Assembly: GCA_001599755.1 (NCBI GenBank)
Contig: BCHX01000007.1
Coordinates: 62,001-126,000, forward strand
DNA from: Gliomastix tumulicola
Taxonomy: Eukaryota; Ascomycota; Sordariomycetes; Hypocreales; Bionectriaceae
Direction of reading: 5' to 3'
DNA length: 64,000 bases
Position numbers and translations under genes: made by a program. Below, piece after piece: positions 31,769-42,766 of the stretch (the first letter of the stretch is position 1; the number at the start of each line of letters is the position of its first letter). The notes below the pieces were generated by a model, which did not search any database, was not told the DNA's origin, and was given only the letters and a program-made list of their open reading frames with translations.

Positions 31769-33082
31769 TCAATAAGTGACTGAAACCGCATCGCCAGTGC
31801 GGACGACCCAAGCTTCAACCTTTTCCATCCCCCACATAACGGTGAACAAATGCCGCGCGAATTCATCAACCTGGGCAGCGCGGATGCCACGCTCGACCAA
31901 CGTTTGACCGCAGAGGCTGTAGATAAACAACGGGTCGGAGTGGCGCGCGATGGCCTCCCAACGTGCCGAAGAGGGCGCCGCCCATAGATCTGCGTGAGTC
32001 GTAATGTGAATATCCCCTCCACATGTTTCAGACCATTCGTCCTTAAGACTGCTATAAACGCCAGTGGCAAGGTTGCAGAGCAACCAGGTGCGGCGGATAG
32101 ACTCGGAAAGAACAAAGGCTCGATATAGCCCTGGTACGGGGTCGACGCTCCCGGTACTCAGGGGACCGGGAGCCAAGGGCACAGTTGCCAGAGGGGGGGC
32201 AAACACTGCGTCTCGGGTGGCGGAATCCCACAGTTGGTTCGTCCAATTACGAAGTGTGTTGAGGAGACTCTCGGCCCTCGCTCGGCGTGCTATAGAAGGA
32301 GAGAACAGGGCGAGCAGGAGGTGAATGAGAAGGGCCTGCGTACGAGCTAGGTGGTCCCTGGTGGAAAGCAAGGTGAAGCACATCGGGTCCGGGGCGGGCT
32401 GGTAGTCGAGTAGGTTTGAGATATGAGCGGAGGATATGTTGTCAATGATGTGATCATTCTCTGGCGTGTTTATCTTGGAAATCGCGATGGCGGAATAGGC
32501 ATCTTGCAGACACTGCGGAAAGCCCGTTTCAGAGTAGAGATGCCGATGGATAAACGGATTGTGGCCATTGCGGACAAAACGGGAGAGCCAGTCCTCCAAA
32601 CCTCGGATGAAATTTAAAAAGACGGAAGGTGTAGGTACCGTCTCTGGAGGCTGGAAGTGATGAAGTATATTCCAGGCTTGGGGTCGGAGAAACCAGCTCA
32701 AGTCCCCAAAGGGTGAGATGAGTTGGCCAGCGGCGAGATGGTCGACAATTGCGCTGGAGGGTTGTGCCGACGACGTGGCGCAGGCAAGACCAGTAGCGAA
32801 CGCTGAATCATACAGTACCTCGTCTGAAGGATCTTCTGCCGGAGCAGTACCGCCGGCCGAGCTGGCATCCATCAACGAAGAATCCCACAAGTCACCTATC
32901 CCTACATCTGGCGCGGCAACGATGCCGGTCACCCCGGCTTGCAAACGTTGGCGCCTAGCCGGTGGATATGCGCAAGAGATCTCTCTGTCGACGCAACGAG
33001 AGCAGGATGGGAGACTCTTGTCGCATCCTCGCTTAGCTTCGACGCACGCGAAACACGACTTTTGCTTAGACCGCCGATTCAT
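31769..33082 (-). CDS. Zn2Cys6 transcription factor (AflR-like architecture)
   Basis: Single-exon gene of 437 residues from ATG 33080-33082. The zinc cluster is right at the N-terminus: CFACVEAKRGCDKSLPSC then SRCVDREISCAY (residues 10-38), followed by a basic PPARRQRLQ. The rest is a helical region (IRGLEDWLSRFVRNGHNPFIHRHLY, LRNWTNQLWDSATRDAVFAP, LYRAFVLSESIRRTWLLCNLATGVYSSLK) like that of short pathway-specific regulators. It is nuclear. The gene is divergent from an aldo-keto reductase across a 0.9 kb promoter with a CGG-containing inverted repeat, so control of that gene is plausible (inference). Confidence 0.87.
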   Translation of the reverse strand: MNRRSKQKSCFACVEAKRGCDKSLPSCSRCVDREISCAYPPARRQRLQAGVTGIVAAPDVGIGDLWDSSLMDASSAGGTAPAEDPSDEVLYDSAFATGLACATSSAQPSSAIVDHLAAGQLISPFGDLSWFLRPQAWNILHHFQPPETVPTPSVFLNFIRGLEDWLSRFVRNGHNPFIHRHLYSETGFPQCLQDAYSAIAISKINTPENDHIIDNISSAHISNLLDYQPAPDPMCFTLLSTRDHLARTQALLIHLLLALFSPSIARRARAESLLNTLRNWTNQLWDSATRDAVFAPPLATVPLAPGPLSTGSVDPVPGLYRAFVLSESIRRTWLLCNLATGVYSSLKDEWSETCGGDIHITTHADLWAAPSSARWEAIARHSDPLFIYSLCGQTLVERGIRAAQVDEFARHLFTVMWGMEKVEAWVVRTGDAVSVTY

Positions 33083-33984
33083 AGCAACGGTCCGAGACGA
33101 TGACGACGAACAGAACGTGCAGAATGGGTAATGATTTGGGATTGGTAGTTTATTCACGGAGATGCGGCGGAAGCTTGGCGGGTTTTAATCAGGGCTTGCG
33201 GAGAACAACAACCACACTATAATAGTGGTTCCGCAAGTCGGCGTCAAAAAGTCCGTCCCTGGGGCTGACACCAGTGACACCCTATGGCGCCACATACCGT
33301 CATGATAGTTTGGTCTTGATCGGGAAGCCTGTGGTCGTTGTATCTTCTACGGGCGGCTGGCTGCTAGAGATCTACACTAAATCCCTGGAGTTGGAAAGGA
33401 GATTTGTACTTGTAGAATACGTAAGAAACATTTCCGCAGCTCGGAGGAGGAGGAACTGTTAATAGTTAGCCTGTCACTACTTGTCGGAGTTTTACTAGTG
33501 CCGACAGCCCGTCCTCCATGGTTGGGACTTGCTTACATAAGCAACACAAACGCAGTCAGACTCATTAGGCGGGTTTAGTCTAAGGGTTTCACAGTCTCGG
33601 AACAACTTATACTCCAGCAGTAGAATAAGCAAGCCGTTATAACTAACGAATCGTTAATAATCTAAGGCGGTCTAATTTGTGTCCATTAAGCCATCGCGTA
33701 CCACCTGGCCTGCAAGTATTTCTCCTATGAGCCGCTTGTCCTGGAATTGCGGCGGAATTTAGACATTGGTCGGGAGTTGGGCGGCCGAATTGGACCTCCT
33801 GCTGAGCTTGGTCTCTTAATTCCGCCGCAGTCTCACCTTGGCCGCCTCCTAACAGCTCCAGGTGATTGCGCGCACCGCCGCAAAACTCCGAGAAGGAAAA
33901 GTATTAAGACGGGCGCCATGCAGCCTCAGTCAGGACAAACAAAGCCGGACACCAAATACTCGAGGCCTCGACATATCACCCACC
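33083..33984. other. Divergent promoter region with CGG inverted repeat
   Basis: 902 bases. It holds the inverted repeat at 33748-33829 and an A/T-rich stretch around 33540-33690. No gene was seen. Confidence 0.55.
33748..33829. promoter_or_regulatory. TGCGGCGGAATT / AATTCCGCCGCA inverted repeat
   Basis: TGCGGCGGAATT at 33748-33759 and its exact reverse complement at 33818-33829 are 58 bases apart, 156 bases before the aldo-keto reductase ATG. A weaker related GGCGGCCGAATT lies between them. CGG/CCG content suits a Zn2Cys6 regulator. Confidence 0.4.
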
Positions 33985-35067
33985 ATGGCTAACAACAACC
34001 TCCGTCAGCTTGGCAAAGACGGACCTCTGGTCCCGCGCATTGGGCTTGGATGTGTCCCGTTGGGAGGAGGGGCCTATGGACTCGCAGCTTCTGACGAGGA
34101 TCGCCTCAAGTTTCTCGACGAAGCATATGAGATTGGAGCTCGCTTCTGGGACTGCGGTCAGTTGTTCGGTTCTGCCCAATTTGCAGGCTTTCCTTTCTAA
34201 CGCCACGCAGCCGACGAGTACGCCGACGCTGAAGATCTCCTCGGGAAATGGTTTGCCAAAAACCCCGAGAAGCGTGCCGATATCATTCTGGGCACCAAGT
34301 TCGGCATCAAAGCGGATCGTGTCCAGAGAAGCAAGTTCGCTACGGATTCATCCCCGGAGTATTGTCTGCAGGCAATCGAGAAATCACTTGCCCGGCTTGG
34401 AGTGTCCTACATCGACATTTACTACATCCATCGCCTCGACAAGGTCACGCCTATTGAGAAAACCATGCACGCTCTTGTCGACCTCAAGAAGCAAGGCAAG
34501 ATTCGATACATTGGACTGAGCGAGTGCAGTGCCAAATCACTTCGCCGCGCTCAGGCTGTCCACCCTGTGACATGTGTCCAGGTCGAGTACAACCTCTTCT
34601 GCACGGTCATCGAAAGTCCTGAGATTGCTGTGCTCAAGACGGCTCGTGAACTGGGCATCGGTGTTGTCACGTACGGTCCTCTCGGGTCAGGCATCCTATC
34701 CGGAACGTTGAGAAACCGCGAGGACGTTTCAAAGCCTGGCGACCTTCGCGGAATGATCCCGCAGCTGAGAGAGGAGAACTTTGCCAACACGGTGGCTGCT
34801 GTTGATGAGATTTCCAAGATAGCCCAAGCCAAAGGGGCGACACCCGGACAATTGGCACTCGCTTGGCTTCTTGCCCAAGGCGACGACATTTTCCCGATCC
34901 CTGGAACGACCAAGATCCATCGTCTGAGGGAGAACATGGAGAGTGTATCTGTCTCCATATCGGAATCGGAGAACGTCAAGTTGAGAGAGCTGGCCAAGGG
35001 TATCAGGGGCGGCCGGGTCCAGGAGATGCTGGGCTTCGCGTTTGGAGATACGCCTCCATTGGAGTAG
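33985..35067 (+). CDS. Aldo-keto reductase
   Basis: Two exons (33985-34156, 34211-35067; 54-base intron GTCAGT...CGCAG) give 342 residues. The TIM-barrel start reads VPRIGLGCVPLGGG. The catalytic tetrad is visible: Asp and Tyr in FWDCADEYADAEDLLGKW (the first across the intron), Lys in GTKFGIK, and His in YIHRLD. NADPH contacts are expected in YGPLGSGILSGTL and the late FPIPGTTKIHRLREN. It belongs to the AKR8/13-like fungal group (pyridoxal or general aldehyde reductases). It lies between two Zn2Cys6 genes, divergent from one and convergent with the other. Confidence 0.9.
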
Positions 35068-35172
35068 TTGCATCCATCCTGTTCAGGTTCTATAGCATTT
35101 GATCAGGGTGAAAAGGGCGAAATTTGTCACAATAAATCGAGTTGATCTCAAATATCCGCAGTCTATCACGCA

Positions 35173-36756
35173 TCATGTGACTGTTGTAAATACACCGACG
35201 AAGGGTATGTGAAGCCCCTTTCCACCAGTCTTCCCCTTCGCCCATCGCGTCTCGACGCCAGTCATGTTAACTGCTTTTCTTAGTTCACGGATTGTCAAAC
35301 CCGTCGTCTGAGACATCTTCTCATCATCCATGTACTGTAGCATCTCTCTGATCAGGTCCAAGTCCAACAGGTCGCCAGACCCTAGCGCATCACATTGACG
35401 TCTGTCACGGCCGATGATTCGGGCCAGAAGCAAGTCAATAGACGCTGAATACGCTTTGAAGTCCAAGCCGTGATAGAGAGTACCATGATGATAGCGCCGG
35501 AGCGCGAGAAAGCGGCGCAGTAACTCCCGAGTGGCGAAAGTGACTCTCAAATGTAGATCCTTGATTCCACTCGACAGGTCCGAAGAAATCAAAGCGTCAG
35601 CGAGGTATGGCTGGTATATGCTTTTGAAGATCCAGAAATGATTCATTTGAGTGGTCAGCTTCGCTGTCTCTGCCATCGCCTTCTCCTCTGCCAAGCTGGA
35701 CAGGTGTGGCTCGACATCCCACCATGTTGACGGAAGATATCCCGCGGCTTCCTTCATCTTGCTCTCGATATCCAGGGTTTCCTGAGACTCGGAATTGGCA
35801 TCTTGTTGCTGCATTCGCAGATTGCGTGCGATGATACGAGCGCCTAGGGATATATGGGCATTCTCGAGCTGTTTGGCGGGATCTCCCTCATGTATCAGGT
35901 CCTGGGAAAGGACAGTATATGGTAGCCCGAGCTCCATGGACATTATGCGATCGCCATACAGGAGACGGAACCAAAGGCTGTTTGCGTACTCTCCATCCCT
36001 CCCCCCATCAATGCCTAGCATCTGGGCGATTGATATGGCCCGACGGCACTTCAGCCAGGCAATTCGTCGGTTGTCTGCGTTGACATAGTACATGGCCTCA
36101 AGCATTAAGACCTCAATGCCCTCAGCAGAGTCTATCATCACGTCTAGTGATGTGATGTGTTGGGAGACGATGTCCGCGAAGTATGAGCCATCATAGGACG
36201 AGGTCTTGCGGTCCTGGAGACAGAGGGCGAATTTCATCAAATGCCGGCCGAACCAAACGGGATGCACGTCTGAGGGAGGCAAATACCCTTCATTCTGCGC
36301 CTGGTTTCTGCTGCCAGACCAGAGCACCCGTGTGGGCATGCGGGTTGACTTGCCATGTGAAAGAATGACAGATGCTTCCGAAGGCGACGGATAGATTGAC
36401 TTGAGGTACGTGACGATACTGATTGAAGACCTTGACAAGGGTCTTGGAACCGTCATCGATATATTAGAGCAGGGCGGTCGAGGATGCAGTACCTGTCGTC
36501 GATGTACCAAGTCGTCCACAAGCTCTTCGACGTTGTTGATGCGCTCTTCGACTTCTTGATATGTGATCTGACCCGCGTCGTCTGCTTGACTCAAACACGG
36601 CAGCCCGCGTTTCCGGCAGCCGGCGCATTCGGCCTGTCCGGGCAGAAGCTCGCATCGTCTCTTGCGCTGTTTGCATTCTTGACAGCTGAACGTTCCTTTT
36701 CGTAGCTTCCGCCGCTTGGTGTGGAGACTGCGGTCTGGCGAGCCGGGCTCTGCCAT
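35173..36756 (-). CDS. Zn2Cys6 transcription factor with fungal-specific TF domain
   Basis: Single-exon gene of 527 residues from ATG 36754-36756. The zinc cluster CQECKQRKRRCELLPGQAEC then AGCRKRGLPCLSQ spans residues 24-56; its fourth interval is longer than usual. A short leucine/valine-rich coiled segment (YQEVEERINNVEELVDDLV) gives likely dimerisation. The middle homology region includes EAMYYVNADNRRIAWLKCRRAISIAQMLGID, LWFRLLYGDRIMSMELGLPY and ARIIARN. The target is unknown; the gene is convergent with the aldo-keto reductase, 105 bases between their ends. Confidence 0.88.
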   Translation of the reverse strand: MAEPGSPDRSLHTKRRKLRKGTFSCQECKQRKRRCELLPGQAECAGCRKRGLPCLSQADDAGQITYQEVEERINNVEELVDDLVHRRQVLHPRPPCSNISMTVPRPLSRSSISIVTYLKSIYPSPSEASVILSHGKSTRMPTRVLWSGSRNQAQNEGYLPPSDVHPVWFGRHLMKFALCLQDRKTSSYDGSYFADIVSQHITSLDVMIDSAEGIEVLMLEAMYYVNADNRRIAWLKCRRAISIAQMLGIDGGRDGEYANSLWFRLLYGDRIMSMELGLPYTVLSQDLIHEGDPAKQLENAHISLGARIIARNLRMQQQDANSESQETLDIESKMKEAAGYLPSTWWDVEPHLSSLAEEKAMAETAKLTTQMNHFWIFKSIYQPYLADALISSDLSSGIKDLHLRVTFATRELLRRFLALRRYHHGTLYHGLDFKAYSASIDLLLARIIGRDRRQCDALGSGDLLDLDLIREMLQYMDDEKMSQTTGLTIRELRKAVNMTGVETRWAKGKTGGKGLHIPFVGVFTTVT

Positions 36757-37110
36757 CTTGATAAGTATCGATGATTCTTTGTACACCTTCCGGGGCCACG
36801 CGGATGGCCGTTGGGAGCCGACGCAATGTTAACAGTGGAGAGCTGTGTCGTTTGGTGGAATGGAGATTATCCGGGCGGGAGTAAGCAAACTCCGAGCATC
36901 CGAGCACCTCGGGCTCAATAAGCCCCGAGGGCCAAAGAGCCTAACCGTAAACGGCACGATATTTGGTGACCATCTACCATGCAGGATGGCGGCTGTTCTC
37001 TTGCCTGATGCTGATACCATCCTTATCATCCGTTCTGCAGATATCTCAAATTCTACCTAGTCGCTTAGACGAGTAACACAAGGCCATTTTCAAGGACTAA
37101 TTTCGATCTA
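36757..37110. other. Intergenic region, no gene seen
   Basis: 354 bases: promoter of the regulator on the left and 3' flank of a pseudogene on the right. Confidence 0.5.
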
Positions 37111-39444
37111 TTACAAGAAGATATTAACATGTAGCCTAGAAACTTGAAGCACCCTCTGCCACAGACCTGGCTCTGGATCTTTGACGCTATCGAGTTCCTG
37201 CCAGACCTTGTGGAAGAAATTCACAACTGTGACAGCCTGTAGAAAGTTCAAATTCTGCCCATTGAAGAAAACGCCATGGTGAAGATATCCCTGTGCTTCT
37301 TGTCTGTCGCGTGTACACCAATCATAACAGCAGGCCATTGCGCATGCTGAATCCAAGGCAGGCCGTCTAGAGCGAGAGATCCAAGATGTACACACTCTTG
37401 AATACGAGCATCAGTTGAAGGAAGCGCGCAGATGTCGGAGTATATGTAGCATAGAAGCCTCATGCGCTATACACTGTTTACCATCTCAACGTAATGGGCA
37501 CGTGGATCTCCGCCGAATGGTAGTGAGTCCGTGGTCGACGACTTGATGCGTTCTATCAGGTCCGCGACGCTTGGCATGAGCTGCCGTACTTTGAGCGGAT
37601 GTTGTGCTCCTTCATAGTACAGGGTCCGAGATATTCGTGTGACGTCCATGAATATGACAAAGAGGCGATTGTCAGGAAGGTTGTGGAACCATCGATGATT
37701 GTCGCTGAATATCTCGACGGCCAGTGACGTCTCAGTGTCTAGTACTCTCTATTCAGCTACGTGGTCTCTGCAGGGGGGGGAGACCAAGCACATAAGCTGC
37801 TCACCATCTCGGAGGAAATCAAGCTCTCGCATCTTGCTCCCCAAGCTGACTGAAGTGCGCATACTCCAGGCTATCGCCATATTCCAATTGAAATGGAGGC
37901 GGAGCGCTTTGGTTTCGGGAGTAAGATGTGCTTCTGACGTAGAGGGGCCTTGAGCGTCCTCACTCAGGAGAAGCCGAATCTTCGCAAGATCAGCCCCCCA
38001 GTCATGTGAATGCAAGCCAATGACCTGCTCGTTTGCTTTAGCGCTTCAGTCCACTCGCTTGAAAGGCTAGCCGCCAAAATCGGATATGAGTAATAGTGTT
38101 ACCTCGCATAGTAGTGAGAGCTGTAGTGTGGCGGCTGCAGGGATGCGCGATGAGAGAGCAAGTCCCGAGTCATTTCTTCCCTTATAAATCGAACCCAAGT
38201 CCGTAGACGATAGCTGTCCCATCTGACTTAGGTGAGAGGCTGCAGCTCGGAGTATCGTGTTCCTCATTGGTTTGAACGTAAAGGCAAGAGTGCCATATAC
38301 TGCAGTATAAGGGCTGTGTTCGGGATGCGCGGGACAGAAATAACGGGCGAGAACCTGGAAAACTTCAAGTATGTGGTTAGCGGAGGCCAGTACATCTTGG
38401 CTTCATACCCTCGGATACTTGGCTATGACTCACAGTGATTCAATAGATATGTATGGAGAGGCGTATAGCCGTCGTAATCCAAGGTCTGTGGCACCTGGAA
38501 AGCAGACTGAAATGTGTGATGGGGTTTGGGCTGGCCTGATATCCGTTGGCATCCAGGAGAGCTTTCTGAGAGCAAGACAGGAAAAACGTGTGATGTTTCG
38601 GTATCGTGACAAGCCTCATTGAGGAGCCTCTCATAGTTGCTATCTATCATAGCCTAATTGTCAGCATGATCCTCAATTTGCAAGCTGTTCCATGAAGGCC
38701 ACTTTTGTCCACAACCTATACAATGACTGTTGGCAGCGTCGGCTTCTAGAAGTAGAGTAATCATACCTGAAGAGATGGAGTCCATATGATCCAACAAGGC
38801 CAGGTCTTCTCCGCGTATGGTGTCGAAAATATCAATACTCCACGGCTGGAACTCGTGCTGCTGTGCCTGATTAAGGCGAGGAGGAGCGGAATGATTTTGG
38901 GAATCATCTTCATTCTCATCCTCCATAGTGAAACGATTGTTATCAAGCAGGTCGACATAGCATTTATCCCCTCCTTCATTCTCCACGTCTTCCGTTTGGT
39001 TGGCCGACAGTCGCGCTTCTTCAGGCCGCGGCGTATCTGATGCTAAATCTTCCACCATGTCGTGGCCGCGATGCTCTTCTCTTGGTCTAAGAGGTCGGTA
39101 CTGCCGCTGTATCTCATCATGATGTGCTTTAGGACGTCTTCGTCTTCCGCCTCGATGCGTTGCTTGTCCAACTCCGGACGGCGCCGACCCCCTGACGACC
39201 TTGGATCTCATCTGGCCGTCGACGCTGCCTGAGACCTCGAAGTCAGACAATCGAAGGGCGTAGCCTCCGCATGACAGACCTAAGTTTATGCATGCCACAC
39301 AGGCAGGCTTTGTCTCATCGCATTTTCGCCTTCGTTGCCGACATGTCCAACATCCTGTGCAGAAGATTGTGAGATTTGGTGCCGGCAAACGCAATCATCT
39401 TTGTTGAGAGCCTTCTCACCTCCACGAGAGCGCTGACCCGGCAT
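37111..39444 (-). pseudogene. Decayed Zn2Cys6 transcription factor
   Basis: Exon 1 (39420-39444) starts MPGQRSRG, and after a canonical intron the zinc cluster CWTCRQRRRKCDETKPAC then VACINLGLSCGGY follows (from 39354). Coding similarity continues through RGEDLALLDHMDSISS, then resumes at YFCPAHPEHSPY and MRNTILRAAASHLSQMG (38070-38330). It crosses a normal intron (38025-38102) into DWGADLAKIRLLL, then goes on to DTETSLAVEIFSDNHRWFHNLP. An in-frame TAG at 37467-37469 cuts the frame just before MRLLCYIYSDICALPSTDARI, which remains in the same frame. Near 37252-37262 the frame slips by one base before NFLQAVTVVNFFHKVWQEL. A further in-frame TAG (38654-38656) and a frame conflict at 38390-38440 cannot be bridged by a credible intron. 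Both TAGs could come from CAG. Sequencing error is the main alternative. Confidence 0.7.
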
Positions 39445-39758
39445 TCTCGTTGCTTGGGGCCGATAAGATCTGGATGGTGCATGCAGGTCGATGGCCTACG
39501 ATGAAGAAAGGATCAAAAGCAGAAGCTCAGATCGATGACTTGACAGTGGAATTGGCAGACAGAGATAACGGCCCCAAGATAACGGCGGGGACGCGTGGGG
39601 ATACTAAATTCTAGACCCAGTAGCGTGGTCTTGTGCGAGATAGCGACCACTGACAGCAAGTTTCTTGCTCTAGACTTACACACGGTTCCACATGATTCTG
39701 TTCCCTTACAGAACCCAACACACCCAGCCACTTCTATAATATTCCCGATCTTCTCTAC
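39445..39758. other. Intergenic region, no gene seen
   Basis: 314 bases between the broken regulator and the permease 3' end. Confidence 0.5.
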
Positions 39759-41785
39759 TTAATCAAGTCCAGCGTCATCGCGTATTTCGAGAACCGTCTC
39801 CGCAAATTCGGCATATGAGGGTGGCTCGTATGATTTGCGCGCATCGACGAACCACATGACCGCACAAAGGACCCCGAAGACACCGACTAGAAGGATGGTG
39901 TAGTTGAAGTTGGAGGCTGTAATCGGGGACACGGGAGGGAACTTGTGTAGCCGTTAGATCCTGTAATGTGGTCGTTGTAGTTTGCCTAGGTCTGACGGGA
40001 GCTTCCACTTACCATAACAAGGACTATGACCGCTATCGTGTACAGGACAGAAATCATATTGATAGCGTAGCCGAATCTTCCCAGACTGAAAGGCGTCTTC
40101 TTCAGCTGCTTCCGGCCAAAAATAAGCATCATGAGTGAAGGAGAAGCTGACAACAGCAGATTAGTACAGAAAGACTCCAAGTCAGAGAGAGGTCTGGTGA
40201 CGCATTTACCATAGCTAGCGAGCATGAAGACGGCCTCGGCTCCAATGATAGCGTTGAAGCCTTGGGATGAGAAAAGGTATCTGATAGCGCAAAGAGATCA
40301 AAAGTTAGCTGCTGTTTGATCTGTCTTCATGATAGGAACACTTACACCAATCCAATTAGCAACGTCAGCACCAGGCAGGCGTGCAAGGAGTGCACAGGTA
40401 CTCTAAATCGAGGAGAGACCTTTGAAAGACTTGGAGATGCAATGTTTAGTACACAGCGCGCCAAGAGTTGCAAATCGCTCCAATTTGCGGGTAAGCTGAT
40501 GCGCATCTTACCTCTGCTTGAAAAACAAGCCCCCATCACGGGCCAGAGAGAAGCTCTGACGGGAAGCAGAGGTCATGCACCCCGTCAGCGCTGAGAAGAA
40601 GTTCACGAGCAACATAACGTTGAAGGCGATTGCAGCAGAATTGCTGCCAAGGGCCAAGCGTATATGCTCAATAATGGGCACCCTAGAGAGTGAAATTAGC
40701 AGACGCCTTCGGAAGATAACCATTAAACGCGCAGGACATCATACCCAGTCGCTGTTCCGTTGATGGCGCTCATGTTTTTCACCGTAAACCCAACGATCAG
40801 AATCCAAACGGCACCGATTGTAGTCTGGATGCCCATTGTGATATACAACGTCTGTGGGACAACGCGACTCGGCCTTGAAACCTCCTCTGCCAGGTGGCAG
40901 ATAGCATCAAGACTGACCCAGACCACCATGCAGTTATACAACCCTATCGCGACGGCCATTGAAGAGGAAGAGTATCCGGTTTCGTTGACGATTGTGTTGA
41001 AGACGAATGACGCGTCGGCCTTCGGCGCTTGAGCAACCAAGGTAATGGCAAAGCCCACAAAACCCATCATGCTAACAATACCTACTCCAAACGATTAGCA
41101 TAGCCAAGAGGTGACTCGGACACGGTAGATGATGTTTTGACGGATTCCACTCACATCCAATGTTTTCAAGGGCGCGAAATCCTGCCAGGAAAAGGATATT
41201 CACAGCCCAGGCAATGACGGTCCAAGCCACATAGACAAGGAAGTACTGCCACCGTCCTGAAACAACATACGTCGGGTCGCACAAGATGACGAGAGAGAAG
41301 GTCAGACCTGTCTGGATGGCAGCGCAAGCCGCAATCGTGAAGACCCAACCTAGGGAGTTGAGCCATCCGACGGGGTAGGCGACATATCGACGATATTTCC
41401 CTGGACAAAGAAAGGCGGAAAAGTGATAGGCACCACCCGCAGTAGGAAAAAGCGCCGCGCACTCAGCAAGAACCGAGACGGTGGAAAGAGTGAAGAGTGC
41501 AGCCCCGAGACTATGGTAGTGTGAACTTAGGTACACATATGACCATGTTTAAAGCGAGGGTGAGACTTACAATCCATAAAAGATGGTGTAAATACCTCCA
41601 GCCGAGAAACCAACGACAAAAACATATGAGAGGCCGCCAAACACGTTGATAACGTTCCAAGAAAGACAAACGATGCCCCAAAAGCTCAGATGCCGATCGA
41701 GGTGAGCTTTTCTCGAGGCAATCTCCCCCGCCTGGGAATCGAAGGAGGCCTCCTGACAAACAGGATTCTTTGGCTTGCTGGCCAT
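39759..41785 (-). CDS. Amino acid / GABA / choline-type permease (APC superfamily)
   Basis: Eight exons on the minus strand (41571-41785, 41155-41510, 40745-41081, 40512-40682, 40346-40429, 40210-40280, 40013-40146, 39759-39941) give 516 residues. All seven introns keep frame with GT-AG ends. Twelve hydrophobic segments fit the fungal ACT/Uga4-Hnm1 group: LSFWGIVCLSWNVINVFGGL in helix 1, CAALFPTAGGAYHFSAFL in helix 3, CMVVWVSLDAICHLAEEVSRPSRVVPQ (the family signature with conserved E-E), FFSALTGCMTSASRQSFSLARDGGLFF, and the closing ARKSYEPPSYAEF. It is in the plasma membrane and imports amino acids, GABA or choline. Neighbouring SDR and aminotransferase genes hint at use of an amino compound (inference). 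Confidence 0.9.
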
Positions 41786-42766
41786 GTCGAACAGAAGCAA
41801 TTGTGTCAAATGAATGGAGAAGAGCGTGATGGAATCGGCTGTGCAGCGTTGACCGAGAGAACATGAGGACGACGGTGAAAGTGTCCCGGGCGTATATACA
41901 TTTTTCAACCTCGTGCAGTGCTTGTAATTCGTATTTCCATACTTAAGCCTTTACCTCAATGTACACACTGCAGTGAAGATGTAGAAGTTGCGTTGTTGTC
42001 TGGAGAATTGTGTTATCTCACGTTGCGATAGAACTCGCCTACAAAATCTTATCAGAGCAGCTAGCCTATAGCCTGATTGGATGTCTAATGGCGGAACCGA
42101 CATACAGAATCAGTAAGGTCATCAAATTGGTCATCTCAGATGCTCTTATCTTTGCCCTTGGGCAGTGAGTGCGCTGATATGCGCCCGTTAGACCGAGATA
42201 ACAGATAACAGGTGAAAGACGACGCTAAATCTACGCTTGGCTCGAAAAGTATCGTTTAAGCGCTGTCGAGGACCAATCACGTCGAAACTTGCGCTGCCAC
42301 TAAGCGTGAGTCATGCGCAAATATCAGAGACAATAGGCACAAACCCCTGGAGATTACCAAGTTTGAAGCGTAAGGGTGGAGTGAGGCTCCCAATATTTGA
42401 TCCGGCCAAGAAAGAATCTCGCTACAACTTGGCATCATTCAAAGACCTGGTGGGTAGAGCTGGATCACCCGGCAACTCTTCGTATTGTAGAGAGCATGAT
42501 GCTGGAAGAGAACCATCCAGATATCTACAGAAGTAAAATGATGGAATACGAGTAAAGGAATATTTTGTGCACTACTACTGTCGGACGTCAAAATCTGGAT
42601 GTATAATGCTGGTGGTGACAGCTCTGGTCAATCCGAAGTTTTAATGCGATGTTTAAATGAGTTTTTCTTGGTGAAAAACTTGGTTGGTTCCGCAATTGAG
42701 AAGAGATCGGCCTCCCATTAACTACTCAAAGGTGCCTCGTCATCTATTAGCTATTCACTCTAGCCT
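41786..42766. other. Intergenic region, no gene seen
   Basis: 0.98 kb upstream of the permease. It contains CGAGATAACAGATAAC near 42196-42209 (two GATAA motifs in tandem), which could serve nitrogen control of the permease. No convincing ORF was found. Confidence 0.5.

Noticed and set aside
38396..38433. 38-base GTGAGT...CCAAG intron that would rescue the frame of the broken regulator
   Set aside because: Shorter than any intron seen in the window, and it leaves the other stops and the frameshift unexplained. A better-looking 79-base intron from the same donor gives the wrong frame.
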